From Corynebacterium hindlerae (GTDB taxonomy: Bacteria; Actinomycetota; Actinomycetes; Mycobacteriales; Mycobacteriaceae): a stretch of 64,000 bases of DNA. The notes beneath the pieces were generated by a model, which saw nothing but the letters and a program-made list of their open reading frames with translations, was not told the DNA's origin and did no database searches. Shown piece by piece: positions 45,370 through 54,567 of this stretch; the first letter of the stretch is position 1; each line of letters opens with the position of its first letter. The position numbers and the translations under genes are program-made. The stretch is taken from NCBI RefSeq assembly GCF_014117265.1, contig NZ_CP059833.1, positions 1,767,069 to 1,831,068 of the forward strand, given 5' to 3'.

Positions 45370-45409
45370 AAAACAAAAACCCAGCCACGCGTGGCCGGGT
45401 GTTGGAGCC
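45370..45409. repeat. Copy of tRNA-Gly 3' end plus terminator (left att-like repeat)
   Basis: 45370-45400 is identical to 46248-46278 over 31 bp, and 45403-45409 repeats the last seven bases of the tRNA gene (TGGAGCC on the plus strand). The hairpin CCAGCCACGCGTGG lies inside. The rest of 45301-45622 shows nothing clear. Confidence 0.75.
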
Positions 45410-45622
45410 AACAATAATGGTTCGCGCATCACTTAAGAAACACTCCTAGATAGCGGACGTAACCTTTCGTTCTTTCCCTGATGAAGGTATGTCAATGCCC
45501 CGGCGAGAATACCTGTCCAGATTTCTCCGTCAGATAGCGCTCCACCGGGGCTTCGTTGCAGATTCTAGCGGACCCTTGCAACTTCGCCATTCAAGCAGGA
45601 CCGTTGGAGCAAAGAAGTAGAT

Positions 45623-46039
45623 CTAGCTGTAGCGCGTTTGTAGTTCAGCGCGCAGGTCGCGGGAATACTGGGTTTGGTAGGCGACAAGGAATCGTTTTGC
45701 TATCCATTTTGGAAGCAGCTTATTTCGAAGGTGCACATCCTCGACAAATCTGACTTGGCAGCTGCCTCTTCCCGTGGGCTCAAGGATCCCCTGCCATGTC
45801 CCAACCAGGGTTGGTGAGTCCATTTGAAATTCCCAAATGTGCGGTGGCTCGAAGCAGGTCGTACGAAAACGAATGGGTTTTCCTTTCTTCGGAATCTCGA
45901 TAAACCTATGCTCGTCGATTAGCTCGCAATCAGCTAGATCGCTACGCCATTTCCAGTTCGTTAGGTCGGTGATCACCTGCCAGATTTGGTGGGGCGTATA
46001 GGGAAGTTGTTCTTCCCAAGTGACAACGAGGTTTCCCAT
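45623..46039 (-). CDS. SRPBCC (START/polyketide cyclase-like) protein
   Basis: A 138-residue single-domain helix-grip protein. The N-terminus TWEEQLPYTPHQIWQVITDL, followed by TNWKWRSDLADCELID, is the usual first strand and two helices, and the middle (HIWEFQMDSPTLVGTWQGIL) gives the antiparallel sheet. Such proteins bind small hydrophobic ligands, but no ligand can be inferred. It is alone between the two copies of the tRNA-Gly 3' end and may be cargo of a small integrated element. The flanking 46040-46247 has no further gene. Confidence 0.75.
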   Translation of the reverse strand: MGNLVVTWEEQLPYTPHQIWQVITDLTNWKWRSDLADCELIDEHRFIEIPKKGKPIRFRTTCFEPPHIWEFQMDSPTLVGTWQGILEPTGRGSCQVRFVEDVHLRNKLLPKWIAKRFLVAYQTQYSRDLRAELQTRYS

Positions 46040-46247
46040 GTCTAACCACCTTTCCTATGCATCATTATAGGGCTGGGGACGAAAACTCTATGGCGGGTGA
46101 CGGCACCAGCAGCATTGGAGGACACCGCTATTGGTAATGCGGTCGGTGCCTGTTGACAAGATCAAGCCTGAGCCGTACGCACGATAGGTGGGGATTCAGG
46201 ATGAGGGGAACCTGGGCCCGGTTGGGGACCGTGGCGTCCCTTACCCC

Positions 46248-46287
46248 AAAACAAAAACCCAGCCACGCGTGGCCGGGTCATGGAGCC
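46248..46287 (-). terminator. tRNA-Gly terminator; second att-like repeat copy
   Basis: On the minus strand the tRNA is followed by a hairpin (arms CCxxGCCACG/CGTGGCxxGG) and TTTTTGTTTT, a good intrinsic terminator. The same 40-bp segment, with two changes, recurs at 45370-45409. Confidence 0.8.
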
Positions 46288-46354
46288 GATGACGGGAATC
46301 GAACCCGCGTATTCAGCTTGGGAAGCTGACATTCTACCATTGAATTACATCGGC
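46281..46354 (-). tRNA. tRNA-Gly (CCC)
   Basis: A 74-nt cloverleaf on the minus strand. The acceptor stem is GCCGATG/CATCGGC, and the 3' TCCA is encoded in the gene. The anticodon loop is TTCCCAA, giving anticodon CCC, and the T-arm has GGGTTCGATTCCC. The terminator follows directly. Confidence 0.97.
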
Positions 46355-46431
46355 AATTGCTACTTGCAATAGAGAGCATTCTAGCACCAGGGGCTCGGTA
46401 TTGGAAAACGGGCTGCGTTACACTTAACAAC

Positions 46432-46995
46432 ATGCTGCTTTCAGATCGTGATATCCGCGCTGCCATCGAGAACGATGAGCTTGGCATTGAGCCGTTTGAG
46501 GAGAAGATGATCCAGCCGTCGTCAATTGACGTGCGTATGGATCGCTTCTTCCGTGTGTTTAATAATCAGAAGTACACGCACATTGATCCGAAGCTGCAGC
46601 AGGATGAACTGACTAGCGAGATTGAGGTGCAGGACGGCGAGCCGTTTATTCTGCACCCTGGCGAGTTTGTGCTCGCGGCGACCTACGAGAAGTTCACCCT
46701 GCCAGCGCACCTGGCGGGCCGTCTTGAGGGGAAGTCCTCCCTAGGGCGCCTTGGTCTGCTGACGCACTCCACCGCTGGTTTTATTGACCCGGGTTTTTCG
46801 GGTCACATCACCTTGGAGCTGTCGAACGTGGCTAACCTGCCAATCGCACTGTGGCCAGGGATGAAGGTGGGCCAGTTGGCGCTGTTCAAGATGAGCTCTC
46901 CCGCGGAGACGCCGTATGGCAGCGGCAAGCTGGGCTCCAAGTACCAAGGACAGCGGGGGCCAACCCCAAGCAAGGCGTATCTGAACTTTAGGTAA
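46432..46995 (+). CDS. dcd: dCTP deaminase
   Basis: Converts dCTP to dUTP, or directly to dUMP in bifunctional forms, for thymidylate synthesis. It has 187 residues, the normal length. [18 protein letters not shown] is near the N-terminus, and the core [20 protein letters not shown] (about 103-122) holds the Arg and catalytic Glu region, followed by [16 protein letters not shown] 46432 is chosen at the conserved [12 protein letters not shown]. It precedes ugd by 43 bp in the same order as Rv0321-Rv0322. Confidence 0.95.
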   Translation: MLLSDRDIRAAIENDELGIEPFEEKMIQPSSIDVRMDRFFRVFNNQKYTHIDPKLQQDELTSEIEVQDGEPFILHPGEFVLAATYEKFTLPAHLAGRLEGKSSLGRLGLLTHSTAGFIDPGFSGHITLELSNVANLPIALWPGMKVGQLALFKMSSPAETPYGSGKLGSKYQGQRGPTPSKAYLNFR

Positions 46996-47038
46996 CGAAG
47001 TCAGCGCGCTCCCGTATCCGGGACTAGATTGGACTGTT

Positions 47039-48361
47039 ATGCGTATGACAGTCATCGGAACCGGATACTTGGGCGCTACCCACGCTGCCTGTATGGCAGA
47101 ACTTGGCCACGACGTCCTGGGCGTGGACGTGGATGAGAGCAAGATTGCCGCGCTGCAAAACAGCACGGTGCCTTTCTATGAACCGGGCCTACCGGAGGTG
47201 CTGGAGCGCAACATCGCCGCGCAACGCCTGAGCTTCACGACGTCCTACGCTGAAGCCGCGTCCTTTGCCAACGTCCACTTCCTGGGGGTCGGCACTCCGC
47301 AGCAGCGTGGCTCCTACGCGGCGGACCTTACCTACGTCTTCGCGGTGATCAAGGATCTGGTGCCGAAGCTTAAGGGGCGGAACGTGATTTTCGGTAAGTC
47401 CACCGTCCCAGTAGGCACCGCTGCTGAGCTGCAGCAATTGGCCGATGAGCTGGCCCCGGAGGGGACCAGTGTGGAGATCGCCTGGAACCCGGAATTCCTG
47501 CGCGAGGGGTACGCGGTGCAGGACACGATCACCCCGGACCGCATCGTGTTGGGAACGCGCGCTGAAGACAGCGAAGCGGAGCAGATCGCGCGCGAGGTGT
47601 ACGCGATCCCTCTGAACAATGACACCCCGTTCATCGTCACGGATCTGCAGACCGCCGAACTGGTGAAGGTGTCCGCAAACGCCTTCTTGGCCACCAAGAT
47701 TTCCTTCATCAACGCCGTCTCGGAGGTGTGCGAGTTGGTGGGGGCGGACGTCGTCAAGCTTGCCGACGCCATCGGCTACGACGACCGCATCGGCCGGAAG
47801 TTCCTCGGCGCCGGGCTCGGCTTCGGCGGTGGCTGCCTACCTAAGGATATCCGCGCGTTCATGGCCCGCGCCGGCGAACTGGGCGCTGACCAGGCACTTA
47901 CTTTCCTTCGTGAAGTTGACGCGATCAACATGCGCCGTCGCGACCGCATGGTGCTGCTCGCGCGGGAGGCCTGCGGCGGCAACCTCCTTGGCCACAACGT
48001 GACGGTGCTCGGCGCGGCGTTCAAACCCAATTCCGACGACGTGCGGGATTCACCAGCGCTCTCCGTCGCCGGGTCGCTGTCCCTGGCCGGCGCCCAGGTG
48101 ACGGTTTACGATCCGCAGGGCATGGATAACGCCCGCAAGGTCTTCCCGACCTTGAACTACGCGTCCTCCACCGATGACGCACTGCGCGGGGCCGACGTCG
48201 TGGTGCTAGCCACCGAATGGCAAGAATTCAAGGAACTCGACCCCGTCCACGCCGCTGACCTGGTGCGAAAGAAGGTCATGCTGGATGGTCGTAACGTCCT
48301 GCCGGTTGAGAAATGGCAGGATGCTGGCTGGACCGTGCAAGCGCTCGGCAGGAGCCTTTAA
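47039..48361 (+). CDS. ugd: UDP-glucose 6-dehydrogenase
   Basis: Oxidises UDP-glucose to UDP-glucuronate in two NAD+-dependent steps. The 440-residue protein has an N-terminal Rossmann loop GTGYLGATHAACMAELGHDV (about 7-26) and the middle-domain lysine region TAELVKVSANAFLATKISFI. The catalytic Cys is in GAGLGFGGGCLPKDIRAF (about 257-274), and the C-terminal domain has GAAFKPNSDDVRDSP. ATG 47039 is used; 47045 is possible. Its stop overlaps the convergent YibE/F gene. The product probably feeds cell-surface glycan synthesis. Confidence 0.94.
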   Translation: MRMTVIGTGYLGATHAACMAELGHDVLGVDVDESKIAALQNSTVPFYEPGLPEVLERNIAAQRLSFTTSYAEAASFANVHFLGVGTPQQRGSYAADLTYVFAVIKDLVPKLKGRNVIFGKSTVPVGTAAELQQLADELAPEGTSVEIAWNPEFLREGYAVQDTITPDRIVLGTRAEDSEAEQIAREVYAIPLNNDTPFIVTDLQTAELVKVSANAFLATKISFINAVSEVCELVGADVVKLADAIGYDDRIGRKFLGAGLGFGGGCLPKDIRAFMARAGELGADQALTFLREVDAINMRRRDRMVLLAREACGGNLLGHNVTVLGAAFKPNSDDVRDSPALSVAGSLSLAGAQVTVYDPQGMDNARKVFPTLNYASSTDDALRGADVVVLATEWQEFKELDPVHAADLVRKKVMLDGRNVLPVEKWQDAGWTVQALGRSL

Positions 48362-49593
48362 CGAGCCGGTCGAACAGTGAACGCCGCGATGGCGGTGGTG
48401 AGCGGAATAGCGCACACCATCGCCAGGGCGCCCACCCCGGAGCGCATGAGCTCGGTGGCCATCACATGGCTGGTGAGCGTCTGTGACAGCGGGCGGTTTG
48501 CCACGTGCAACAGCAGCAACATTGGCAGGGCTGCACCCGTGTAGGACAGCACGAGGGTGTACACCATGGATGCGATATGGTCCTGGCCCACCCGCATCGC
48601 GCTGATGAACACTGCCCACGGCGACGCCTGTGGCGAGGATTCGTACAGCTCGTTCACCGTCGATGCTTGAGCGATGGTGACGTCATTGAGCACCCCCAGC
48701 GCGCCGATGATGAACCCACACAGCATCAGCCCCGAGACGGAGATGTCCGGAAGATACAGCTGGATGAGCAGGTTGTTTTCATCTCCCAGGCCCTGCAAAT
48801 CATTGGACGCGATGGCGTAGCGGGCCAATATGGCAGCAAACCCCAACGCGCTGAGGGTTCCTGCCAGCGCGGAGGTTGTTTTCCAACTGATGCCGTGCAC
48901 CAGGAACAACGTGAGAAACAGGATCGCTGAGCCACACGTCAATGCCAGTAGGAGTGGTGAACCGCCGTGTGCGAGCCCGGGGAGTAAGAACACGCTGATC
49001 GCAGTGAAGGTGATGGCGAGGCCGATTAGCGAAAGCAGCCCGCGCAACACACCGATGGCCACAACGGCCCCGGCGATGAGCAGCCCCCACCACAGCAGCG
49101 TAGAACCACGCTGGAAATCCGCGAACGCGTAAATCAGGGAGCCGTCCGGACCTTTGGTTTCAGTGAGCCAAATGTGCTGGCCTTGGTGTAGTTCGTAACC
49201 CTCCGTCATCAGTAGCGTCGATTTGCCCTGGTTGGGGCCCTCTTCCAGGGCGACTAGCGCTCGGGGGCACAGGCTTCCGCGGTTGATAGTGGTGATGGGG
49301 TCGCCGTCGAAGGCCTTGCCTACCGACGGGCTGTTGCAGATCCCCGGTCGGGCATCCGTCACTGTACCCGACACTCGAGGCATGGCCAGGTTTGAGGACG
49401 CAGAAAACTTCTCGCTCACGTGCACCGGCGTGGAATCCGGCCACAGCCGCAACAATCCGAAAACTGTCGCCAGCGCCGCGCAGACTAAGGCAATGGCGAC
49501 GATCAGCCGTGGGATGTTGGTCGGTGCCGGTTCCTTGCGACGCCTATGCCTAGTACGGGATGTGGGGGCAGTAACGGAATGGTGGTGGGCCAT
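48358..49593 (-). CDS. YibE/F-family membrane protein
   Basis: A 411-residue integral membrane protein. A basic cytoplasmic start (RHRRRKEPAPTN) precedes one N-terminal helix, an extracytoplasmic domain of about 100 residues, and about seven further helices. It contains the family stretches GVLNDVTIAQASTVNELYES (about 290-309) and ISAMRVGQDHIASMVYTLVL. YibE/F proteins are uncharacterised. The start was put at ATG 49593, because the upstream in-frame extension to 49707 is AT-rich and unlike the family. It is convergent with ugd, overlapping by 4 bp. Confidence 0.82.
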   Translation of the reverse strand: MAHHHSVTAPTSRTRHRRRKEPAPTNIPRLIVAIALVCAALATVFGLLRLWPDSTPVHVSEKFSASSNLAMPRVSGTVTDARPGICNSPSVGKAFDGDPITTINRGSLCPRALVALEEGPNQGKSTLLMTEGYELHQGQHIWLTETKGPDGSLIYAFADFQRGSTLLWWGLLIAGAVVAIGVLRGLLSLIGLAITFTAISVFLLPGLAHGGSPLLLALTCGSAILFLTLFLVHGISWKTTSALAGTLSALGFAAILARYAIASNDLQGLGDENNLLIQLYLPDISVSGLMLCGFIIGALGVLNDVTIAQASTVNELYESSPQASPWAVFISAMRVGQDHIASMVYTLVLSYTGAALPMLLLLHVANRPLSQTLTSHVMATELMRSGVGALAMVCAIPLTTAIAAFTVRPAR

Positions 49594-49780
49594 GCCAGCC
49601 GATTGTAATAAGTGATTGGTGAAGTTGAAACTTAAAAATGACGGACAAGAAATTAGTGTCTTGTCAGCAAAAGGAAGGGCGAACTGAGAAGTTAGCAAGA
49701 ATAACAATCCTACTCTTTACTTCCTATGCTCGCCCACCTATCTTGAGGGCATATTAACGATCTTGTACTGAGGGATACTT

Positions 49781-50119
49781 GTGCTCACTTTTGCTTATCG
49801 CCTGTTGGAGATTGTTCTCATCGGCGTGGCTTTTACTCTTCCAACAACCGATCCACTGGCTGTGGCGTGCATCGCAATGATGGCAAGTGCAGCATTGAGC
49901 GTGATCGCACTGGTGCGGGGACTGGAAGGCGATAAGTACTACGCTTACGGAGTCGCAGTATCGGTCAGTGGTGGCCTCGCGTGGTTCTTGGAGCTTTCCC
50001 GCGATATTCCCGCGTGGCTGCTGTGGCTTCCAGTTGCCCTCATCGCCGTGGAGTATGTGATGCGCGGCGGTTCGTTATGGCATAACAAAAACAACTACGC
50101 CCGCCGAGCGGGTGCGTAG
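49781..50119 (+). CDS. Small four-helix membrane protein
   Basis: A 112-residue protein of about four hydrophobic helices, starting LTFAYRLLEIVLIGVAFTLP from GTG 49781 with GAGGGA about 8 bp upstream. The short C-terminal tail (HNKNNYARRAG) is hydrophilic. I do not recognise the family; the length and helix spacing resemble small DUF-type actinobacterial membrane proteins. The stop codon lies within a long hairpin (50091-50122). The upstream 49594-49780 is AT-rich promoter-like DNA without a gene. Confidence 0.6.
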   Translation: MLTFAYRLLEIVLIGVAFTLPTTDPLAVACIAMMASAALSVIALVRGLEGDKYYAYGVAVSVSGGLAWFLELSRDIPAWLLWLPVALIAVEYVMRGGSLWHNKNNYARRAGA

Positions 50120-50794
50120 TTGTCTGGTTAAGTAGCAGAAAGTGTGTCTGTTGTCCGCGATAGGTCCTGGTCAAGGTATGCAAATGCATGTTTTATATTG
50201 CTTGAGGTCTTATAAACGCACAATCCTTGTTCAATACCGCGAGTGATACCGTACCTGTGCTAACAGGTGCGGTCACCTAACTCCGGTGACCAAAAACCGA
50301 CCCCGATGCCCCCGTCTGCCGGGGACGAAAGCAAAAACAACGGCACCACCAAAACCAGAGCGGATCACATACACGCGGCGACCTTTTCGGGCCTTCCATG
50401 CTTATGCTGTCGGCTCAACCGCACTGACCGATCCTGCAGGCTCGTGAGGTATCTCCCGATGGGGCATGCCAACCGGGAAACAGGCCGATCAGCTCTATTG
50501 CGTCAACGGCTAGCCCAGCCGACTGCCAACACAACAGTGCCCGGCTAGAGACACACCGCCCGGACACACATTGTGTTACTTAACCCTGTAAAACCCGGGA
50601 AGCGTTCCCCGGGTTTCGGTGATTTTTTAGGCTTCACACCTGCTATTTCACTGTTTTGGGCCCAAGATCCGGGAAATGCTTCCCGGGTTTTAGTAAAAAA
50701 CTTCAGGGGCCGTGGCCAAAGACCCAGAAGTGAAGCAGCAACGCCGACTGGACACACATGTTGCTACTTAACCCGTAGTTGTCTGGTTAAAAAG
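50120..50794. other. Hairpin-rich non-coding region
   Basis: No reading frame in this 675-bp stretch has a convincing start or codon pattern. It contains several stem-loops: 50248-50273 (11 bp, one G-T), 50271-50291 (GGTCACC/GGTGACC, sharing three bases with the previous one), 50310-50324 (CCCCG/CGGGG), 50591-50616 and 50669-50686. A 17-bp direct repeat (50115-50131 and 50774-50790) flanks the region. A 25-bp repeat with 22 identities lies at 50562-50586 and 50750-50774. It could hold a structured RNA or decayed mobile DNA. Confidence 0.5.
50591..50628 (+). terminator. Terminator-like hairpin
   Basis: AAACCCGGG (50591-50599) pairs perfectly with CCCGGGTTT (50608-50616), and a run of six T begins at 50623. 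No gene ends just upstream on the plus strand, so it may terminate an unannotated transcript of this region. Confidence 0.5.
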
Positions 50795-52042
50795 CTACTG
50801 CTTGTACCGCTGGAGGAATGCGCCGAAGCGTTTGATGGCGTCGGTAAGCTCCGCGGTGTGTGGCAGCGTCACCACGCGGAAGTGGTCCGGCTTGTCCCAG
50901 TTGAAGCCCGTGCCGTGCACCATGAGGATCTTCTCCTGGCGGAGCAGGTCGAGCATCATGCGGGCGTCGTCGTGGATCGGATACATGTCCAAATCAATGC
51001 GTGGGAAGGCGTACAGGGCGCCCATCGGTTTCACACAGGAGACACCAGGGATCTCATTGAGGGCCTCGTAGGTGGCGTTGCGCTGGCGCAGCAGCCGGCC
51101 GCCTTCGCCGGTAAGGCCGTAGATGGATTGCCGTCCGCCCAGCGCCACCTGGATAGCGTGCTGAGCTGGCACGTTCGGGCACAGGCGAGTGCCGGCGAGC
51201 AGTTCCAGTCCTTCGATGAAGCCTTCGGCATTGTGCTTTGGCCCGGTCAGGATCATCCAGCCCGCGCGGTAACCAGCAACGCGGTAGGCCTTAGAGAGGC
51301 CATTGAACGTGATGCACAGCAGGTCCGGGCAGAGCGAAGCGATGCAGATGTGTTCGGCATCGTCGTAGAGGATGCGGTCGTAGATCTCATCGGCCAGAAT
51401 GAGAAGCTCATGCTCACGAGCAATATCGACGATCTGCTGCAGCACCTCGCGTGAGTACACCGCGCCGGTCGGGTTATTCGGGTTGATCACCACGATGGCC
51501 TTGGTCTTGTCGGTGACCTTGGCCTTAATGTCCTCGATGGAAGGATTCCAGTCATCCTCTTCATCGCAGAGGTAGTGGACTGCCTTGCCACCAGCCAGGG
51601 AGGTAGCGGCGGTCCACAGCGGATAGTCCGGGGCGGGGATGAGGACCTCATCGCCGTCGTTAAGCAGCGCCTGCGTGACCATGGAGATCAGCTCGGACAC
51701 GCCGTTGCCGAGGAAGACGTCGTCAATGTCGAACTCCGGGAAGCCCTCGGTGAGCTCGTAGCGAGTCACAATTGCGCGTCGCGCCGGGACAATACCCTTG
51801 GAGGTGGAGTAACCCTGGGAGGTAGGCAGCGCGGCGATCATGTCCTGCAGGATGACGTCGGGCGCGTCGAACCCGAAGATCGCCGGGTTGCCCGTGTTCA
51901 GCTTCAGGATGCGGTTTCCCTCGTTCTCCAGGCGTTCCGCCTCCGCAGAAACAGGCCCGCGGATCTCGTACAAAACTCCCTTGAGTTTTTCGGATTGATC
52001 GAAGATACGTGGTGGTTTCTGGGTATTCACCCGTACTATCAT
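50795..52042 (-). CDS. alaT: Alanine aminotransferase AlaT (class I/II PLP enzyme)
   Basis: A cytosolic PLP-dependent transaminase making alanine from pyruvate with glutamate as donor. The 415 residues are highly like the C. glutamicum AlaT I remember: FDQSEKLKGVLYEIRGPVSA near the N-terminus, GYSTSKGIVPARRAIV, and NPNNPTGAVYSREVL (about 188-202). The PLP lysine is in TFNGLSKAYRVAGYRAGW (about 251-268). ATG 52042 is used; GTG 52030 is an alternative. The gene is divergent from a GNAT gene with only 8 bp between the two start codons. Confidence 0.92.
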   Translation of the reverse strand: MIVRVNTQKPPRIFDQSEKLKGVLYEIRGPVSAEAERLENEGNRILKLNTGNPAIFGFDAPDVILQDMIAALPTSQGYSTSKGIVPARRAIVTRYELTEGFPEFDIDDVFLGNGVSELISMVTQALLNDGDEVLIPAPDYPLWTAATSLAGGKAVHYLCDEEDDWNPSIEDIKAKVTDKTKAIVVINPNNPTGAVYSREVLQQIVDIAREHELLILADEIYDRILYDDAEHICIASLCPDLLCITFNGLSKAYRVAGYRAGWMILTGPKHNAEGFIEGLELLAGTRLCPNVPAQHAIQVALGGRQSIYGLTGEGGRLLRQRNATYEALNEIPGVSCVKPMGALYAFPRIDLDMYPIHDDARMMLDLLRQEKILMVHGTGFNWDKPDHFRVVTLPHTAELTDAIKRFGAFLQRYKQ

Positions 52043-52050
52043 GCCACTGT

Positions 52051-52689
52051 ATGGCCCCTAAAATAAAGTACCCGCCGTTTGACCTGCAGCTTTCCGACGC
52101 CGTCCTGCACCTCCACGTTGTCACCGATAGCGATTTAGCTCACATGTGTGCGGTGACGGAGGAAGACGTCTTTGAACCTGGCTGCCCATGGGTATTTCCC
52201 TGGATTCAGGCAGACGATCGGGCGCTGTCCACTGCCCAATTCCAATGGGGGCTGCGAGCGACTAACAAACCGGAAGATTGGAAGTTGTCTTTCGCCGCCT
52301 ACCTGGATGGCGAATTCATCGGGTCGATAGACATGCGGGCTGAGCAGTTCCAAAAGAGGCGATGCATTGAAACCGGTTCGTACCTGCTGCGCCGTTTTCA
52401 AGGCCAAGGCTTGGGGAAGCGGATGCGCGCCATTGTCGCTGCGTACGCGTTTGATTACCTCGGTGCGCGGGAGATGCGCACCGCGTGGCACGAACTGAAC
52501 AAGGCGTCAGGTGGGGTGAGTAAGGCACTGGGATATGAGGTTGTAGGGCACACAGCATTCGGTGAGGACGACCGCCCGGAGGTACACGCCCGCCTGGTTC
52601 CTGAGAATTTTATTGGGTGCCCGAATCTTAACGTTGCTGGCCACACCCCCGAACTGATGTCCTTCCTGGACGCGCACCCCACCCCATAG
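52051..52689 (+). CDS. GNAT-family N-acetyltransferase (RimJ/RimL-like)
   Basis: A 212-residue acetyltransferase. KLSFAAYLDGEFIGSIDMRA forms the central strands, and YLLRRFQGQGLGKRMRAIVA (about 112-131) has the Q/RxxGxG/A-type acetyl-CoA loop (QGQGLGKR). ARELNKASGGVSKALGYEV-like features near residues 145-170 follow the RimJ pattern of substituting an amino-terminal acceptor. The acceptor is unknown. ATG 52051 is only 9 bp from the alaT start codon on the other strand, so the message is leaderless or begins inside alaT. An upstream start at 52009 would overlap alaT. Confidence 0.82.
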   Translation: MAPKIKYPPFDLQLSDAVLHLHVVTDSDLAHMCAVTEEDVFEPGCPWVFPWIQADDRALSTAQFQWGLRATNKPEDWKLSFAAYLDGEFIGSIDMRAEQFQKRRCIETGSYLLRRFQGQGLGKRMRAIVAAYAFDYLGAREMRTAWHELNKASGGVSKALGYEVVGHTAFGEDDRPEVHARLVPENFIGCPNLNVAGHTPELMSFLDAHPTP

Positions 52690-52773
52690 TGCTCCTGGGG
52701 GGCTGGACTCTGCAGACCGAGTGAGTAAGGTGTCTGGTTGGTCAGGATGAACATCGGGTGGAAAGACTAACGG

Positions 52774-54567
52774 ATGAACAAGCGGATTCAGCAGATACCA
52801 GGAATCGACGGGCTCCGAGGGCTTGCTGTTATTTCAGTGCTGCTTTACCACTTTTTTGCCTTCGCCGTCCCCGGTGGTTTCTTGGGTGTCGACATCTTCT
52901 TCGTCCTCTCTGGTTTCCTCATTACCTCCCTGCTGGTACGGGAAGTAGCTGCAACGGGGCGAGTCGATTTGGCTCACTTTTGGGTGCGTCGCGCGCGTCG
53001 TATCCTCCCAGCGGCCGTGTTTGTGTTGGTGGTTTGCACCGCGCTCGCGGGCCTGGTTGGCGGGGATCCCGCGGTGGGGATCGGTACCCAGTTCACCTCC
53101 ACGCTGTTTTTCGTGAACAACTGGGCCCAGATTGCGGGCTCACAGAGTTACTTCGCCCAATCCGGGGTGCAGCTGTTCGCGCACTACTGGTCGCTAGCGG
53201 TAGAGGAACAGTTCTATGTGTTGTGGCCACTGGTCGTGGCCGGAGTCTGCATGCTGGTGCGCAAACGTTGGGCGATGGTTCTCGCGGCGCTGTCCCTTGC
53301 TCTCGGGGCGGGCTCCTTCGCGCTCATGCTGTGGCAGTACAACCCGGACGCAGACCCAACCCGCGTCTACTACGGCACCGATACCCACGCGTTCGGCCTG
53401 CTCACCGGAGCGCTGCTGGCGTTCCTCATTACCTCACGAACCCAGGAGAAGAGCTTCCCGGCGCCCCGCTGGGTGGACTATGTGGCAGCAGCACTAGGAA
53501 TCCCGGCGCTCGGGGTGCTCGGATACTTGATCATCACACTGCCTGCCACCGCCCCGGAGACCTACCGCGGTGGGTTGGTCGCGGCGTCGTTAAGCACGGC
53601 CATCGTGCTGTTTTCCGTCATCCGCGAGACCGGCCCCGTGTCGTGGCTGTTCCGCATGCGCTGGCTGCGTTGGTTCGGCGACCGCTCCTTCAGCATGTAC
53701 CTGTGGCACTGGCCGATTTTGGTGCTGGTGCGGGAGCAGCTTATCGACGTCGCGCCGGGCAACCGGGTGCTCCCCGGTGTGCTGGCGGCTGCGCTGTCCA
53801 TCCCGCTGGCGATGTGGTCGTACACCTACATTGAGAATCCGTTCCGTCGACTGGGTTACGCGGGTGTGATCAAGCAGGCCGCAGGACAGTTCGCCGGAGC
53901 CCGTACCGGTGCGCTCGTGCAGCATGTTGGAGCCATGGCCGTAGCCAGCCTCGCGGTGATTGCTATCGCAACCGCCCCGAAGCAAAGTGCGCTGGAAACT
54001 GACCTTATGGCCCTCGCGGCGCACCCACAGCAGGCAGCGGAAAAAGCGGCAGCCGTGCCCCCACCTGCTGAGGTACGCGAATTTCCGGAGGGGACATCAA
54101 TCACTGCGATCGGTGACTCCGTGATGCTCGCCTCACTGCTTCCGCTGCAAGAGAAATTCCCCGGCATCTACGTCGATGCCGCTGTGTCCCGGCACTACAC
54201 CGCCGGAATCCCGCTGCTGGAGCAGATGGCTGCGGAAGATACGCTGGATCCCTTTGTGGTGCTCGGATTTGGCACCAACGGCTCCAGCTTCCCTGGACAG
54301 ATTGATCAGATGATGCAGGTCATCGGCCCGGACCGTACCGTGGTCATGGTAATGCCGTACGGTGACCGCGCCTGGATGCCGGCAGCGCAACAAGAAATCC
54401 GTGACGCTACAGCTCGCTACCCCAACGTGTACCTCGCGGATTGGAACGGCGCAGTGATGGGCGACCCGAGCCTGTTGCGTGAAGACTACATTCACCCTTC
54501 CGAGGCCGGCGGGCAGGCCTACGCGGAGGCAGTTGCCGCCGCGATCACTGAGTGGGTGAAGGGCTAG
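52774..54567 (+). CDS. Acyltransferase 3-SGNH fusion protein (OafA/Rv0111-like)
   Basis: A 597-residue protein with an N-terminal Acyl_transf_3 membrane domain (about ten helices, residues 5-345; IPGIDGLRGLAVISVLLYHF and WVRRARRILPAAVF are its hallmarks) and a C-terminal extracytoplasmic SGNH domain (about 435-597). The SGNH blocks are ITAIGDSVMLAS (block I Ser), VVLGFGTNGSS (Asn) and DYIHPSEAGGQAYAE (Asp-His dyad). Such fusions O-acetylate surface polysaccharides: the membrane part passes the acyl group across and the SGNH part transfers it. The acceptor is unknown. Its stop overlaps the convergent tetR by 4 bp. Confidence 0.88.
   Translation: MNKRIQQIPGIDGLRGLAVISVLLYHFFAFAVPGGFLGVDIFFVLSGFLITSLLVREVAATGRVDLAHFWVRRARRILPAAVFVLVVCTALAGLVGGDPAVGIGTQFTSTLFFVNNWAQIAGSQSYFAQSGVQLFAHYWSLAVEEQFYVLWPLVVAGVCMLVRKRWAMVLAALSLALGAGSFALMLWQYNPDADPTRVYYGTDTHAFGLLTGALLAFLITSRTQEKSFPAPRWVDYVAAALGIPALGVLGYLIITLPATAPETYRGGLVAASLSTAIVLFSVIRETGPVSWLFRMRWLRWFGDRSFSMYLWHWPILVLVREQLIDVAPGNRVLPGVLAAALSIPLAMWSYTYIENPFRRLGYAGVIKQAAGQFAGARTGALVQHVGAMAVASLAVIAIATAPKQSALETDLMALAAHPQQAAEKAAAVPPPAEVREFPEGTSITAIGDSVMLASLLPLQEKFPGIYVDAAVSRHYTAGIPLLEQMAAEDTLDPFVVLGFGTNGSSFPGQIDQMMQVIGPDRTVVMVMPYGDRAWMPAAQQEIRDATARYPNVYLADWNGAVMGDPSLLREDYIHPSEAGGQAYAEAVAAAITEWVKG

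Noticed and set aside
50573..51454. 293-residue plus-strand frame across the alaT 3' end
   Set aside because: Most of it is antisense to alaT and its N-terminal part translates hairpins; there is no family similarity.
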